In this document: in pieces, positions 45,165 to 58,084 of the stretch
How positions within the stretch are numbered: position 1 is the first letter of the stretch
Layout of the letters: each line of letters begins with the position of its first letter
Origin: Rhyacophila brunnea
Lineage: Eukaryota; Arthropoda; Insecta; Trichoptera; Rhyacophilidae
Length of the DNA stretch: 64,000 bases
Direction: 5' to 3'
Assembly (NCBI GenBank): GCA_022495005.1
Contig: JAGYXB010001964.1
Coordinates: 1,364,001-1,428,000, forward strand
Translations under genes and position numbers: made by a program
Notes under the pieces: generated by a model
What the model saw: the letters and a program-made list of their open reading frames with translations, nothing else
Database searches by the model: none
Told to the model about the DNA's origin: nothing

Positions 45165-45310
45165 ATTCATCAGTCGCAAGGGGTGAAAGAAGGCTGTAAA
45201 GGTTCTTCATAGTTCATTCACACTAAATTTTGTCAGTCAGACGTATTTGTTTTTAGTGAATTGAGACTACAATGTGTAGATAGTGTTAGTGTTTAAAATT
45301 AGATTAATAT
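45165..45310 (-). repeat. family F repeat, reverse copy
   Basis: GGGGTGAAAGAAGGCTGTAA, CACTAAATTTTGTCAGTCAG-ACGTATTTG and GTTAGTGTTTAAAATTAGAT match the reverse of family F (compare 61917-62065). Confidence 0.58.
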
Positions 45311-46436
45311 ATACATTTAATATAAACGTTTAATACGAAACGCGTGATAGCGTGTAGTTACATTTCAAATTGAGTATTGTGCTGCCGAAGTAAGTACGCA
45401 TGGTAGGTGTGAGTATATAAATTAGGAAAATCTAACTCATTTTATTATTTTCGAAAAGTTATCAAGCGCTCCGGTTCGTAAAATTTTCTATTTCGAGTGC
45501 TGATAAAATCTTAATAATATACTTAGAAATTCATAGTTATAAGTATTGTATAATAATAATAACTATAAAGTCAAACTTTTAAAACTCAATAAGTCCCCTT
45601 ATGTCGGATTTCTACAACAAAACTTCTTGATACATTCCAGGTGTAAAAATATGCGCTTCAAATGGCTGAGTAAACTCTCAGCTAGGACACGCGAGCCATT
45701 GTATTGTCCACACGTTATCTCACGTCACGACTCTGCCGTCGATTGCAAGTCACGTCACGCCCGCGTCATATGCTTCCTCGGTTTTTCCACCGTATGTCCT
45801 GATCTGCGGGAAAAATGACCCGGGCTGGGCGATAGCATGATCAATCTATCTTTTTATTCGTGTGACTTTTCTAAGCTTTGGTAAATGACCATCAGATTAG
45901 TTGTAAATATAATACCTGTAGATTTATTACTCAAATGTATTTAATTACACTAAGCAAACGTTACAAATTATAAGTTAAAGTCATTTAACAGCATGGCATG
46001 AAAGAAAGTAACATTTATTAAATAAGAATATTATACTTTCCTACGTAAGATTATTGCGTCGATAACTGAAGTTAACAACGCCAACAAATACAACTGCCTA
46101 TCACCAAGTAATACATATCTCTTGGGTTTCGAAACATTTGGAAAAGATAATGATATCAGAAATGGTCGTCGGTTGGCAAATGAACAAGTGAATGCTGCTT
46201 AGTTGACCACATTTATTTTCATAAAAAAACATTCCACTACGAGGAGGGTCACGTAACGGCTCTAATTCAACCAGTCCGTGATAGACCTCAGGACAGAGCA
46301 CACGTAGGTACATTACATATTCACGCACACAGTTACAAATTAACACCTGTATATAAATAACTCAAATAAACCTAATATCAAAAGTGCATTCACCTGTTTC
46401 ACCAGGTCACCTCAATTCCACACATGTACATCCAAC
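45311..46436. other. unclassified sequence
   Basis: A modestly GC-rich patch at 45690-45830 lies in a 90-codon frame (45546-45818) without recognisable domain. No repeat found. Confidence 0.3.
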
Positions 46437-46438
46437 GG

Positions 46439-46830
46439 CCGGTTACATGTAAATTGTACCTACGTAAAATATTTCACCGTGGCACAGTTCGTTTCCTTCT
46501 TATCGGAAAGAGATGACCGTATACTATATGGTCTCCAATTTTCATAGCTGATTTTGACAAAATTCATGAATTCATGAATGAAAACCTAACCTAACATAAC
46601 CTAACAAAAAATCCAGTATATTGGTTATTTTCAAAATTTGTTTGCTGCTTTTCAGGAAGCCATAAAGTGTAAACCAAAAAGAACCGTATTTTATTTGAAC
46701 ATGAATTTTATGTCAGTATTATACGACCCAAAGAGCTTGGACACGGTCTTTAATATACGGCCATATATTTCCGATACAATATTTCATGATAAAGTGTGAT
46801 ACGGCGAACTGCATACGTACAAGTTTCCGG
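46439..46830 (+). mobile_element. M1 dispersed repeat, copy 4 (reference copy)
   Basis: Starts CCGGTTACATGTAAATTGTA and ends ACGTACAAGTTTCCGG, which are rough inverted repeats. Internal CCTAACCTAACATAACCTAA at 46585-46605 is the telomere-like run in the same place as in copy 2. No coding capacity. Confidence 0.72.
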
Positions 46831-47429
46831 ACACGAAAATATTATTATATATTAGAGCTACTTCTAACTTGATTATTTTCGAACACTAAATCACTCAACT
46901 TTCACCGATCACAATGGTAGCCACTTTTCTATAGACGTCGGCATGGCGTCGTCCAGTTGACGTCGTACTTCGGAAAAGCGACGCGTCCCGACGCCGCCTG
47001 ATTAAATAATTTCATTACTTATTCTTGTTAGCAGAGTTTAACGTTAACTTTTATTATTACGGTCACATTGATAAGAAACTATTTTATTTTATCGGTGGAT
47101 GCTACTTTTTTGGACATGTTGAATCGTTCCTGTTAAAGAATATACTTACATATTATAGTAGTCACAAAAACACGCTGTATCCATTTAAAATTTTGACTGA
47201 AGTAAGATTTAAACTATTGTGTTTGTTCATTTATTATATACAATGTTTAAAAAGCTGCATTCGTCATTGCTGACTAATTAAACTATTTGCAGCAACTTAG
47301 AAATATATTCTATACTTATTAGAAAAAAATATTGGTACCTTAAAGTGGTATTCAAACCTTTGCTTTGTCAATTAAGCCACTTAAACTATAGTGGGTCATA
47401 TTAAAATTAACTAATAACCACGTCTCTTT

Positions 47430-47905
47430 AGCAATCGAGATCTTAACCTAGATCTGAGACTGCGTATGGTACGTTGTTATGTGCTCTCAATTCTTTTCTA
47501 TGGTATGGAAGTATGGACGCTAAACCAAGAGATGTCACGGAGACTTGAAGCTTTCGAGATGTGGCTGTATAGACGCATCCTCAAAATTCTTTGGACTGAC
47601 CGGGTGACAAATGTTGAAGTTCTCAATCGAATGGGGAAGGACCGAGAAGTTCTATGTAGTATCAAAACCAGGAAACAACAATACCTCGGCCACATTATGA
47701 GAGGACAAAAATACAGCATTCCCCAACTTGTCATTCAAGGAAAGATCAATGGAAAACGTAGCAGAGGACGGCGCCGCATTTCGTGGCCTAAGAACCTCCG
47801 TGATTGGTACGAGTGCAGCTCCACCGAAATGTTCCGGGTACCAGACGACAAAGATAAGATCGCCTTGATGGTGGCCGACCTCCGCTAGGGGATGGCACAA
47901 TAAGA
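47430..47905 (+). pseudogene. LINE ORF2 C-terminal fragment, 5' truncated
   Basis: An open frame from SNRDLNLDLRLRMVRCYVLS at 47430 to the stop at 47888. It contains ILFYGMEVWTLNQEMSRRLE, AFEMWLYRRILKILWTDRVT, YLGHIMRG and KRSRGRRRISWPKNLRDW, the conserved post-RT domain of endonuclease/RT LINEs (Y..E.W.L...A.E.W..RR.L...W...GH..R). It is uninterrupted, but nothing of the RT core precedes it, so it is a dead 5'-truncated insertion. The end CAATAAGAAGAATAA is the 3' tail. Same family as 7440-7697. Confidence 0.83.
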
Positions 47906-48412
47906 AGAATAACCACGTGTCCGATGTCTTATAAGTTCGTTAATATTGCCGATCAATAATTGACTGTAGTTATTAGCAAGTGCATTGAAACTACAATTTT
48001 ATTTGTTAACTTTGGCGTTATTAGTCACGGTACAGATTGCTTATTTGGTATGGCACATTAGCTGGAATCCACTGTACCTATGCTTATTTGAGTTCCCTAT
48101 TGGAATAAAAATTTCTTTGTACTTTATGTGCATGCTCTAGATATCAAGTATATATATACACATAATTCATACTCTAAATACTAAATTATTATCAACTTAT
48201 CAACTTTTGACAGCCAACCCCACAATATTATGTTTAACCCGACTGTAATATTGTATTATTATTGTTCTGTAAAGGTACTCTGTTATACCATGTTTTATAT
48301 TATTTCTAAAACATTATGTGCGTCATAATCATTTTGTCTATAAGTTGTATAAATTTATTAATTTTTCGTTCATATTTCCAAATAAAGATTATTGAAAAAA
48401 GTTAGAAAAAAT
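47906..48412. other. unclassified sequence
   Basis: No gene or repeat recognised. Confidence 0.3.
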
Positions 48413-48539
48413 GTAATAGATTTTTGAGTTTCTTCTCTCTTTCCTCAACGTATCTCTTGATAATGGCCTCTGCAACGAGCTTAAAACGTTGAGGAACGAA
48501 GAAAAAAGTACACGCCGTGGAAACCCAAGAATCTATTAC
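48413..48539. mobile_element. 127-bp palindromic MITE candidate
   Basis: GTAATAGATTTTTGAGTTTC at the left and GAAACCCAAGAATCTATTAC at the right are inverted with two mismatches. CCTCAACGT near the centre pairs with ACGTTGAGG, so most of it folds. No convincing TSD. Confidence 0.62.
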
Positions 48540-51500
48540 GATAAAAAACAAACGTGAATGTCTCAAACATTATATTTCATAAAATGATTCTGAATGCATG
48601 TAAACTGTAAAAAAAAAACACACAAGTCAGTTAGTGAATCATAATGAAAATAATATGCAATCTCCACAAGTATGCTGATGTTTGTTAGTGGTATTTAATT
48701 GGGTCATGAACGTTGTAATAATTACTTATTATTGGATGAGCTACATTATTTCTTTCATTTCCTTGAATCTTGGAAGTAAATATTTATAATTCAGATATCC
48801 TGCAAAGCATTTATTAACATATTTGCTCTTAACAATTTTTTGCGTGGTTAATGTTATGATCTTTTCCAATTTCAACTGTTTTTTACGTCAAACTTATGAG
48901 ATATTAGGTTCAAGCGCTGTTCGACTGATAAACGCACAGTCTGAAAATATAAACATATTCAGTGACCGAATCGTATTGTATATACAAAATGATAATCTAA
49001 ATAATAAGGATTTTTTGTTCTTATCTAATATAATATTACGTTTGTCTTGAATTATTTGTAATGCATTTATTAAAAAAAAACAAATGAAAACCTGTAAGAG
49101 ACAGTAAGAAGATGTCTTATTAAACATACACGCATAAACGCAAATTCTGAAATAGGAAAATCGGAGATCGGTTATTTTAATCGGGTCGTGAAAAAGACAT
49201 ATGATACTCACGTAATAGTTTGACAGATACTTACGGTGAAGTAACAGCATATCGAGTAATTAGAGGATCGAGAATTTAGTGTGTTATCTAAGTGATTTAA
49301 GGTTAATTATAATAGGGACAGGGTACTGTAACCTTATGCAACATACATAATCAAACAAAAAATAGCAACATTATGGATGAGGAAGAACCTCCGTCATCCA
49401 CCATCAGCTAAGCACTGCCGTGTGACAAATGAACGAATTCAGCGATGGGGTGCTCAACAACATCAGAAGACTAGACTCCGCCATACTGATGCAGCAGCTC
49501 ACAGACAAATAATTGAGTTTGGAATACCAGAACAAGTACAATAAGATCGAACATACACGCAAACGTGTGAGAGAAGGAGAGACAAGGAAAAGACGTATGA
49601 GAAGTTGACAGGTATGTTATGTATCCGTAACTCCCCTCTCTATGATATCTCCCCAATTAAAATAAAATTGTCTTTTGTTTAATTCATCGATACCCTAAGT
49701 TATTAATTATGTACCATTGTTAGGAATATTCTATCGGTGGGATTTCGACTATTGCTATTATACCTACTCAATATTATATTATTTATCAACCCCAATTTAT
49801 CCACCCTATCGCACTGTGTTACTACACACATATACATGAACTAAGCGTCACTAATATTACTTGCTTAATATTTCATAGTTATGCTATTGTAAATGATTCT
49901 AATATCATTCAACTCGGATCATTCAACTTGTACAAACTTAACTCAACTCTGCTCACCGAGTTGTGTCACTGCGGATCAAACTCTCCTGAGTTCTTTCCTT
50001 TTTATTTTTACAGCATGTAACTGTAAATTGACACATGAAGAATAAACATAATATCAGGAAATTCATCGAGTCTTATTACTGACATAGGTACACCTTCCAC
50101 TGGACCACGTGAAGGATCGGGACCCATTGGTAAGGATTTCCGTTGCCGAAAATATAACAAGTAGTACTGCCACGTGGTAATATTTGCTAGTTGTAAAATG
50201 TTTGTCTTAACGTCAGCTGTGGTGTCATATACATTGTAGATAAATGTATGCTATAATTTATGTGTATAAATAATGAATAATTTAATATTTTTTTGGATCT
50301 AGCTGGATTTTAGGTGGAAGTATAAGACATTCAACCATCGGCAGATTGACTACGAGTGGTGTTGATGACCTGAATTAAATTACTACATAGCCTTGACGTT
50401 TGGGTAATTGCAGATTTTATTTGAATATAATTACAGGAGCGGCTGGATATACAACAGGTATGTTAATTAGCTGACAATTACTACATAAATAATAATATGT
50501 TTCAAGAAATATTGTTATACGCCTACTTTGGTAGGTTTAATTTGATTACATAGGTATACCCACAGTAAAAGGGCGCTCTAGTTTTTAAACAATGCCCGTT
50601 TCCGTAGCGTCGGTGGCGTCGGCCGGCGTGACAGTAGGCTGATAATGCGCAAAGCCTCCGACACTCATTTCAATCGCAGCCGACAAACACACAATGGACG
50701 TCGGAAAAGTGACGCTAGAGTTAATCCAAACTTTGCTATACTATCGTGGTCATACTGGAAAATAAAATGAAAATAACGTATACAGATCAGTAGGTAACTT
50801 TAATACACTACCTATAGTAGGCACATCTAACGCGTCGATCGCAGGATGTTGTTGTATTATACTATTGCATGGAGTTTTGAAAAAATTAGCCAAAGCATTG
50901 GCCATTCCAATTTTTATTTACTTATTGAGTTTACGTGAAAGTCATTTTCTAATGAATCATGAGGTAGCCCGAGTGACTCCAGTGTACTGCATTACTCACG
51001 ACCTGCCGCAGGTGTTAATGAAAGATACTATGACGTGAATCCTCGCGCTTTAAAATTATGTGTATTTTTTCTTTACCGTCACGCAGTATGCTGTTTGCAG
51101 AATAATACTTTGACAATGAGTGCGATGAGTGCCCAAAGGAAGACCAAAATTTATCATTTTCACGATGAATAAGAGATTGGGTATATCTTTTTGATAGTGA
51201 AAAATGGGTGTTATTATTTAACTCTCTCGCTACTATAGTGTTACCTTATGTTACTAAAATATAAACTAGACATATTTTAAGTAATATTCACTTCGTTATT
51301 TTCATATTTCAGCTATTTTTATCCATCGTACATTATAAATGCACATTACAAACACAGCGTCGCGCTCTATTATGAACAAAAAAGATAGATCTAAAAGTAT
51401 AGTACGGAACAAAAGGAGACATAGGTACTGAATTATTAATGAATGAATTAATTCATTTATTTATAAACTTTTGATACCTTTTTGATAATTTTATAGATAT

Positions 51501-51960
51501 ATCAAAAAATGACAAATAATGATGATGAAACCTTATTAGAATTATATACCTATATATATTACCAAAATAGGCATTTCCAATCTTGCAATATTATCAATCT
51601 TGTACGGTAATCTAAGGTGACATCACCGGAACGGATGGAATTTATTAGCATTATAAAGAGATGGTTAATTATTTTTAGCTAAATTTATAATACGTTCATT
51701 CAAGTTAAAGAATGAATATAAGACATTGTGGCAGATCACTGTTAACACAAACATAGACCTCTTCAAATGAACCTACCTTAAATCTTAATCAAGCATATTT
51801 CGAGGTTCTTCGTTTCGTTCGTTCACTTGGGAATGTATTAGGTGTAGATACCCAAAACTGACGTCGGTAAGCACTCGAGTTAGTATAAATTAACTTCATT
51901 AATGGTCATACCTGACAGAGGGGCATGAAATACTAACAAAGAATATAAAAAACAAATGTT
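48540..51960. other. unclassified sequence
   Basis: 3.4 kb without recognisable gene. A CG-rich patch at 50595-50720 (GTAGCGTCGGTGGCGTCGGC) and a C/G-rich 49440-49500 segment carry no motif. All open frames are short. Confidence 0.35.
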
Positions 51961-51964
51961 GATG

Positions 51965-52095
51965 CTTCAGATTTAAACGTAGGGCCTTGTAATACACTCG
52001 ATTAAGGCCGCGTGCGGTGCGGGCGGATTGTTTTCGCTGGTCCACATTTGTGTTGTATAAAGTAAATACGTTGGATTTTATGTAATGTGGTCTTT
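51965..52095 (+). mobile_element. R1-like 3' region fragment, copy 3
   Basis: TAGGGCCTTGTAATACACTC-GATTAAGGCCGCGTGCGGTG matches 8767-8806, and GGTCCACATTTGTGTTGTA matches the reverse copy near 11655. No coding sequence remains. Confidence 0.6.
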
Positions 52096-52262
52096 GAGGC
52101 TCTGGATTCGATTTCCGGTGAGGTCACAATATATTTATGTGATTTACTAAAAGCCTGTGTATTTGTGATTAATTCATTTATATTACTAACTACACAACAG
52201 TTTCACTACACTACTGTCATTAGGCGTCATAGCCCGTATTAGTAATAAAAAAGAAAAGAAAA
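52096..52262 (+). mobile_element. second tRNA-like SINE family, copy 2
   Basis: GAGGCTCTGGATTCGATTTC-CGG is box-B-like. The following TATATTTATGTGATTTAC, TTAATTCATTTATATTACTA and TTTCACTACACTACTGTCAT match 15000-15075. It ends in AAAAAAGAAAAGAAAAG. It directly follows R1 3' DNA, so either it inserted there or the two are one chimeric unit. Confidence 0.5.
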
Positions 52263-53362
52263 GAAAGTCTCTAGTGAGATAAGACTGGGTTTTTATGGCG
52301 ATCTTAAAACTGGGTCAAATCACAAATTGCAAAGGGGTGGAACATTGATATCTTCATCGGGTAACGGTAATATATATCTAATAGTAATATATAAAATAGT
52401 ACATAATATATAAGTAAATATTACGTTATACGTAACTTTCATATCAATGTCATTAAAGATAAATGTGAAAATAATAATAAAAGGAAGTGTAAAACAAAAG
52501 AATGAAAATTAAACGTCACCCTTTTTATTTTTGAAATTGGAAAATGTAATATCTCATGATCAAAGATTAGCGGTTGGATAAAAAAATATGTATGTCTTTC
52601 CCTAATGTAGATTTTCGCGGTAATGTTATGGGGAACACGAGCTATCATTCTCACAAAAACAGCCGATTCGTGGAATGTAAGAATGAAGTCAATGTTTAAG
52701 TAGATAATGATTTCGTAAAACACAAAAAAAAGAATATTGACTAAATTAATGGATAGTGCGAAAGAATCTAAAATGTTTATTTAAGGTGGAAACCGCGTTG
52801 TCTATTTTTGACGTTCCAATTATACACCGTTTCTAAAACTGTATAACTTAGAAACGATAAACGTCGGCTAGTTAGTCATTCAAAGGCCGCCGAAACATTA
52901 AAACCCGATTCTAAAATAATCAAGGAAGTGGAGGAATTTAGCGTAAATAACTGGCTGATGTATTTTATGTGTAGCGTTTCGGACAACAGATGTTGACCAC
53001 TGTTTCTCTTAAAAAAAATAGAAAAACTTTCGTAATATGAGACTAAAACAAAATCTAGTCACGAAAACCAATAAACATATAGTTGAAAATTTTCTATACT
53101 TGGCTGTAAATAATTAGGAACCGAAAGGCTTTACCTCAGAGTAATGAATGATATATAGAGAGGGCCTATTTTTCGGAAAAATGAATCCGTGTTTCTAGCG
53201 TATAACGCACAGTAGAAAAACGATTTTATTATTATCAACTTAACTATGAAACGTTATACTCGTACCATCGTGTTACTTCTTAGTATGACTACCAAATTTA
53301 AACAGAACATAGTTAACCATAATATTATGGTCTATTAAAATAACTAAAAATAATTACGACTA
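52263..53362. other. unclassified AT-rich sequence
   Basis: No gene recognised. TAATTACGACTA at 53351-53362 is the left TSD of the next element. Confidence 0.35.
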
Positions 53363-53949
53363 TAGTTGGGTTTCGGAGAAATTTTCGAGATTTTCAATCT
53401 CCAATCTCGAGAATTGAAATTTTTAACATTTCGGGAAATCCCGGATCTCGAGAATCTTATCTTGGGAATCGGGATTTCTTTATTAACAAATATTAATTGA
53501 AAAACGATTTTTCTATATGAAAAAAGTAGACAGAAAACATAAAACGTTCACATACTGATCGGGGCATTTAACACAATTAAGCCAACTTCGACTCAAAATG
53601 AGCGCAATTTTTCAACGTTAGGGAATTTTGTGTCTCAAAAACGTACGTGATTGTCAGACGCAGCGATTGACAGTCTGTGTCAATCAAAGTAATGTTTTGA
53701 ATTATTTTTGTTTTGCTACTTCTATTATTTGCTTGTCTTCTTACATAAATAAAAAAAATCATATTTTTTGGAATTCGTGTTTTACACTGATTTTAGGATT
53801 TTTTACAGGCTTTTTTTTAAATTTCCCGATATCTCGAGAATTCTCGAGATTTTTTTTCTGGAAATCCCGAATCTCGAGAATTCAAAATTTCACCATTTCG
53901 GGAAATCCCGAATCTCGAGATTGAGATTTTCTAGGGAAATATCCAACTC
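53363..53949. mobile_element. foldback element of TCTCGAGA/CCCGAA words, 12-bp TSD
   Basis: Termini TAGTTGGGTTTC and GAAATATCCAACTC are inverted. Subterminal ATTTCGGGAAATCCCG, ATCTCGAGA and TTCTCGAGATT words occur in both arms in mirror order, giving arms of roughly 120 bp. The direct repeat TAATTACGACTA flanks both ends (53351-53362, 53950-53961). Long TSDs of 8-11 bp are known for Mutator-like elements; 12 may include a chance base or two. The 98-codon plus frame at 53628-53924 is partly repeat and has no domain. Confidence 0.8.
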
Positions 53950-53961
53950 TAATTACGACTA

Positions 53962-55846
53962 ACTTTATATTTAATACACAAACAATAAATTTCAGAAACA
54001 CGTGCTCGCAGTTCTTAAATGCATGTACCCAGCCGAATTAATTTTATTCCGGCAAAGTTTTCAATTTTTTTTAAATTCAGCTGTAAAAATTCTATCTTAC
54101 TCTAACGCATAAAGCGGAGATATAAGCATGCTGAATGCTTACTCACTCGCTCTTATGGTTTGTTTTTGTTCAGGCCATGGGGCTTTACCTAGTAGTGGAC
54201 CACCCTTGGCTGATAGCGATGAAAATTTTCTGTTAGTTATATATTTATCACAAAGCACGATTCTAAAGAAATAGTACATAATTTTAATAAACTGGAATTT
54301 TAATTGAAATTCTTTCATCGATAGTATTAATTTCTTAAAGTAAAATGTAACATCTGGTTCAAAAACTAATAACAGTTGTAATACTATGCTATGTCGCATT
54401 CCAAAAGTAAGGACTGTCAAACGTAACGTTTCTTAACGGTACCGAAATAGAGGACAGCAATTATATCTGGAGTTGCGGCGATTTGGAAAATTAACACTCA
54501 CATAGCGACACTGATGCCATTGCGTCGCACGCTTAGTTACAGTTATCGTATTACACACTTGCAGGCTGTCAAATGTCATTGCTTACATAAAATATTTTTA
54601 ACAAACTGCAAACGCACTGTACCTTTGTGCATTATATAATATAAAATGTTATATATATATTATTAACGCGATATATACTATTACCGCAATATAGAATAGG
54701 TAGACATAATTCCTGTTTGGCGATATCTTTTTTTAGATTAACCCAACGTAAACGTAGTAATATAATAAAAATTAAAGTCAGTGACATTGCTAATAATATG
54801 CAGTGTTAACTTGCGACTTAACGATAACCGCCTTGTGTACAGAATTGATCCGTGAATTATCGGAGTAATCTCGTATCAAGAATAATAACGAAAATATGTT
54901 AGGTATAATAGAGTTAGAATTAGAACTAGAATTCACTAGTTGAAGTAGCCCTGCAGTAACATTTAAAATGGTTGGGAAATCTCTATTCAGGTATAGTCGA
55001 AAGGTCAAACTCTTTAGTTCGTATAATATAAATACCATTATCTGTATTTTAAATTAGACAGAAAAAGATGTTTCACATCTGGTGTGACTTCATACAACAT
55101 AACATGAGCTAGTCATTTGGGGAATAATGTAAATAAAGGTGGCATTTGACGATTATTGGTTCGTTCTTTTTAGTTAATTGAAATAAAATGTATTTATACT
55201 TGGCACAGTTCCCTGCATCAAAATCATTTACACAAAATAAAATCCAACAGCATTGTTAGTTTTATTTAAAAGAAAAAAATAGGTACGTATAATATAATTA
55301 AAATAAAACTGAATCACCGGAAGTTTGGTCAAGACTATTTTCTTTACGAATACATACTTAAAAAAGTCATGGATTATTTATTATTTACAACCGAGATTTT
55401 TATTACGAAAGTATTTGTATGTATCAATTCGAATTTTGAATACCTCAATAGTAATATCTTGATTTATGTAGCATGCTTGTGAGACTATTTATAAGTCTGA
55501 GTTCCTTCTCAATGTAGTACACGATAAAATAAAACGTCTCTTTTGCAATTGAGACATGTCTGGGCATCCGATTATAAATGAATGTCAATGCATACAGCGT
55601 TATACATACTATATTTTGTTGTAATATAAAAATATATATTATACCAGCTGTCCGAAACAACTCTAATTAAAAACGTATCATCCACCGAGAAAGTACATTT
55701 AGATATTTCTGAGAGCTTCCAAGTTATTCCACTGAATCAGTACTTCGATATAATAACATATTATGCTGGTGTAGTTCATTTAAATTTCTTTGAAGCAGCT
55801 TGTTTACCTTACCCACTCTCATGCAGTTTTGTTAGATAATCAATAA
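53962..55846. other. unclassified sequence
   Basis: No gene or repeat recognised in 1.9 kb of AT-rich DNA. Confidence 0.35.
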
Positions 55847-56162
55847 GGCCAGTTTCAGACGGGACACCGGTGTCGCGCTCGATATACTAAGGGAGGCCTT
55901 TGTATTCGAATAAATGGGCCTTTGTATTATGTTTATGAACACCAGAGCTAATGAGTCAACGCGTGTCCGGTACATTCTCAGGCCGCCGATACACTTGTTT
56001 TTATTACCGCAGCCAGTTTTATGTTCTAATTTATAACGCAAAATTATGCGATGACTCATTAGCTCTGGGCGTTCATAAATAATACAAATGCCCCTTTATT
56101 TGAATACAAAGGCATCCTATATTATATCGAGCTCGACACCGGTGTCCCCTCTGAAACGGGCC
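55847..56162. mobile_element. PIF/Harbinger-like MITE with about 110-bp TIRs
   Basis: GGCCAGTTTCAGACGGGACA-CCGGTGTCG at the left is matched by GGCCCGTTTCAGAGGGGACA-CCGGTGTCG reversed at the right. Pairing continues through CTTTGTATTC and AGAGCTAATGAGTC, about 110 bp per arm. TAA flanks both ends (55844-55846, 56163-56165), as for PIF/Harbinger. Only some 90 bp is unpaired. Confidence 0.85.
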
Positions 56163-56165
56163 TAA

Positions 56166-56935
56166 TACTTAGGTCTAACTAAGCTCGCAAACAAACAAAA
56201 TAAAAAAAAATATCATTCGTAGACAGAGAAAATACATTTCAAAAGTTATCAGGCCACCCAAGTTGTTCAGATAGATTTTAAAATTTATAGCACTCAATAA
56301 ACAAAAAAAACACGTTTTAAAATGACATTTTCTGACAGTGGAAAATAAATTGTCAGATAGATATTCGTTTATCTTTCGTTTGACAGTATTTGCGACCTTC
56401 TTTTGTCTCTTTTGAAAATCTTTATAAAATGAGAGATATCAAAATAATTCGTTATAATCGATTCAAATAAATATAAATCGGAAAATACCCTTTACAAATT
56501 TAATGTATATGATAAAGCTTTTTATGATAATTTATATGATAGAGATTTTAAATACCTACCTATACACTGAGATTAAACAGATACAGGTAGAATTTTTTAT
56601 CTCCGTTATCTTCTTATTGAGTGTATAGCATCTTGCAAATGGGCATATTTATCTTCAGTTTCTTAGATTGACTTATTCATGGAAGATCGAGTTATTGCTT
56701 CCTTTTGATGAAATTAACTTTTATGTAGTATAGTTATTAACTTAACTGTATCCTCAAACTCAGTGTAGTGAACAAGTGACTAATATTGACGATCTCAGTT
56801 GAATTGGAAAGGGCCGAAGGATTTTGCATTGCATACAAATACAATAGTATGTCGAATACATTGTGATACGACACAAGTACAACAATCGTAGGAAAGAATA
56901 ACAGTATAGGTACAATACATATATTGATTTTGGTA
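56166..56935. other. unclassified AT-rich sequence
   Basis: No gene or repeat recognised. Confidence 0.3.
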
Positions 56936-56939
56936 TTTT

Positions 56940-57130
56940 AAAGTGCAGAATTAACCTGACATTGGTAATGCTAATTGTGAAAGCAGTAACTGTGTTCAAC
57001 CATATCGCTTCGGATATTGATATTGTATAATAATGAGTTTATCTGGATGTTGTTTTATAAATTCGTAAATTGGGTCTAATTTGTGCAATTGGTATACTTC
57101 TATATACGTTTTTGTTAATTATTTCAATGC
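56940..57130 (+). pseudogene. Jockey/CR1-like LINE 3' end, decayed third copy
   Basis: GTGCAGAATTAACCTGACAT, GTGTTCAACCATATCGCTTC and GTTGTTTTATAAATTCGTAA match 13722-13850 with many changes and a shorter middle. Older than the two other copies. Confidence 0.65.
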
Positions 57131-57330
57131 GCAACGTGACATGAAAAGGTGCATGTTGGGCATAACGCGGAAAGGCCACAAAAGCAACCAATGGATTCTA
57201 AGGGAGACAAGATACGCAATGTGATTGTGGTCGCTTAGCTGATGAAACTAACGGACATGTCGTTCGTCAAGTGGACGACCTCTGAACAAATACCGTCATG
57301 CAGTGATACTCAAAGTGCACTAAACGAGAA
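57130..57330 (+). pseudogene. LINE ORF2 C-terminal remnant
   Basis: Encodes AQRDMKRCMLGITRKGHKSN followed by QWILRETRYAM and a stop. It is the post-RT motif (QR.MER.MLGI..KD...NQWIRE.T) of endonuclease/RT LINEs. Later codons are shifted. Related to the 14540-14700 minus fragment. Confidence 0.6.
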
Positions 57331-57860
57331 TTAAAACAAAAATATATTCATCGTATAGTCGTAGACACCATAATAAAGGTAAGGATGGTTTGCTGTGATG
57401 AAGCATAATGAAATATATTTAAAACAACAAAATAATATTTTAGTAGATTGAAATGATAAGTAGTTTATTAAATTAGATGTTATATTTTCAAACTCGCAAA
57501 ATGTCAATCAATCTAGGAAGATAATATGCCGTTGACTAGTTTCATAGGCAAAATAATAGATGTTGACAAAACTAGTGACCAACTAGTTTCCCTGACAGGT
57601 CATTAAAGCGAGTGTGGCTAACTAAAGTTGGTAATTAAGATATCATACAAATTTCTATCTCTCCGTCTGTCTATCTGAATCAAGATTGTGCGAAATGTGC
57701 TGACCTAAACCGTAGAGATGGTAAGAAATAATAAAAGTATTGGAATATATTATTATTCGTTACTTATTATTGGTATTAGTCCAACGGAACAGCAAAAGAA
57801 TTATGAATTTTTGTATAAATAAAGCATTAACGTTATCATGATAAATAACTAGTTATATCA
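57331..57860. other. unclassified sequence
   Basis: No gene or repeat recognised. TGTTGACAAAACTAGTGACC-AACTAGTTTCC at 57561 is a small local repeat of ACTAGT words. Confidence 0.3.
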
Positions 57861-57865
57861 CACAG

Positions 57866-58084
57866 GTATTTTTTTAGATACTGAAACACAAACTTACCTA
57901 GAATCCCCTAAATTGCAAGATGGCGACTAAAATTTAAATTATTATTATCATCTGATTTAATTGATTTTCAGTTTGAACATGTATTGTGTAGTGCTAAATA
58001 CAAATTAAACGTTAAAATAATTAATAGTTTTTGAAAGTATTTGAAAGCCGATAAAATACCAAGATGGCGGCCAAAAATTGTGTG
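57866..58084 (+). repeat. family D repeat, copy 2
   Basis: TTTTTTTAGATACTGAAACA, AAGATGGCGACTAAAATTT, TTGATTTTCAGTTTGAACAT and AAGCCGATAAAATACCAAGA-TGGCGGCC, colinear with 31650-31857. Confidence 0.72.

Noticed and set aside
45546..45818. 90-codon plus frame in a GC-richer patch as a host exon
   Set aside because: No recognised domain, codon pattern or splice signals strong enough to support it.
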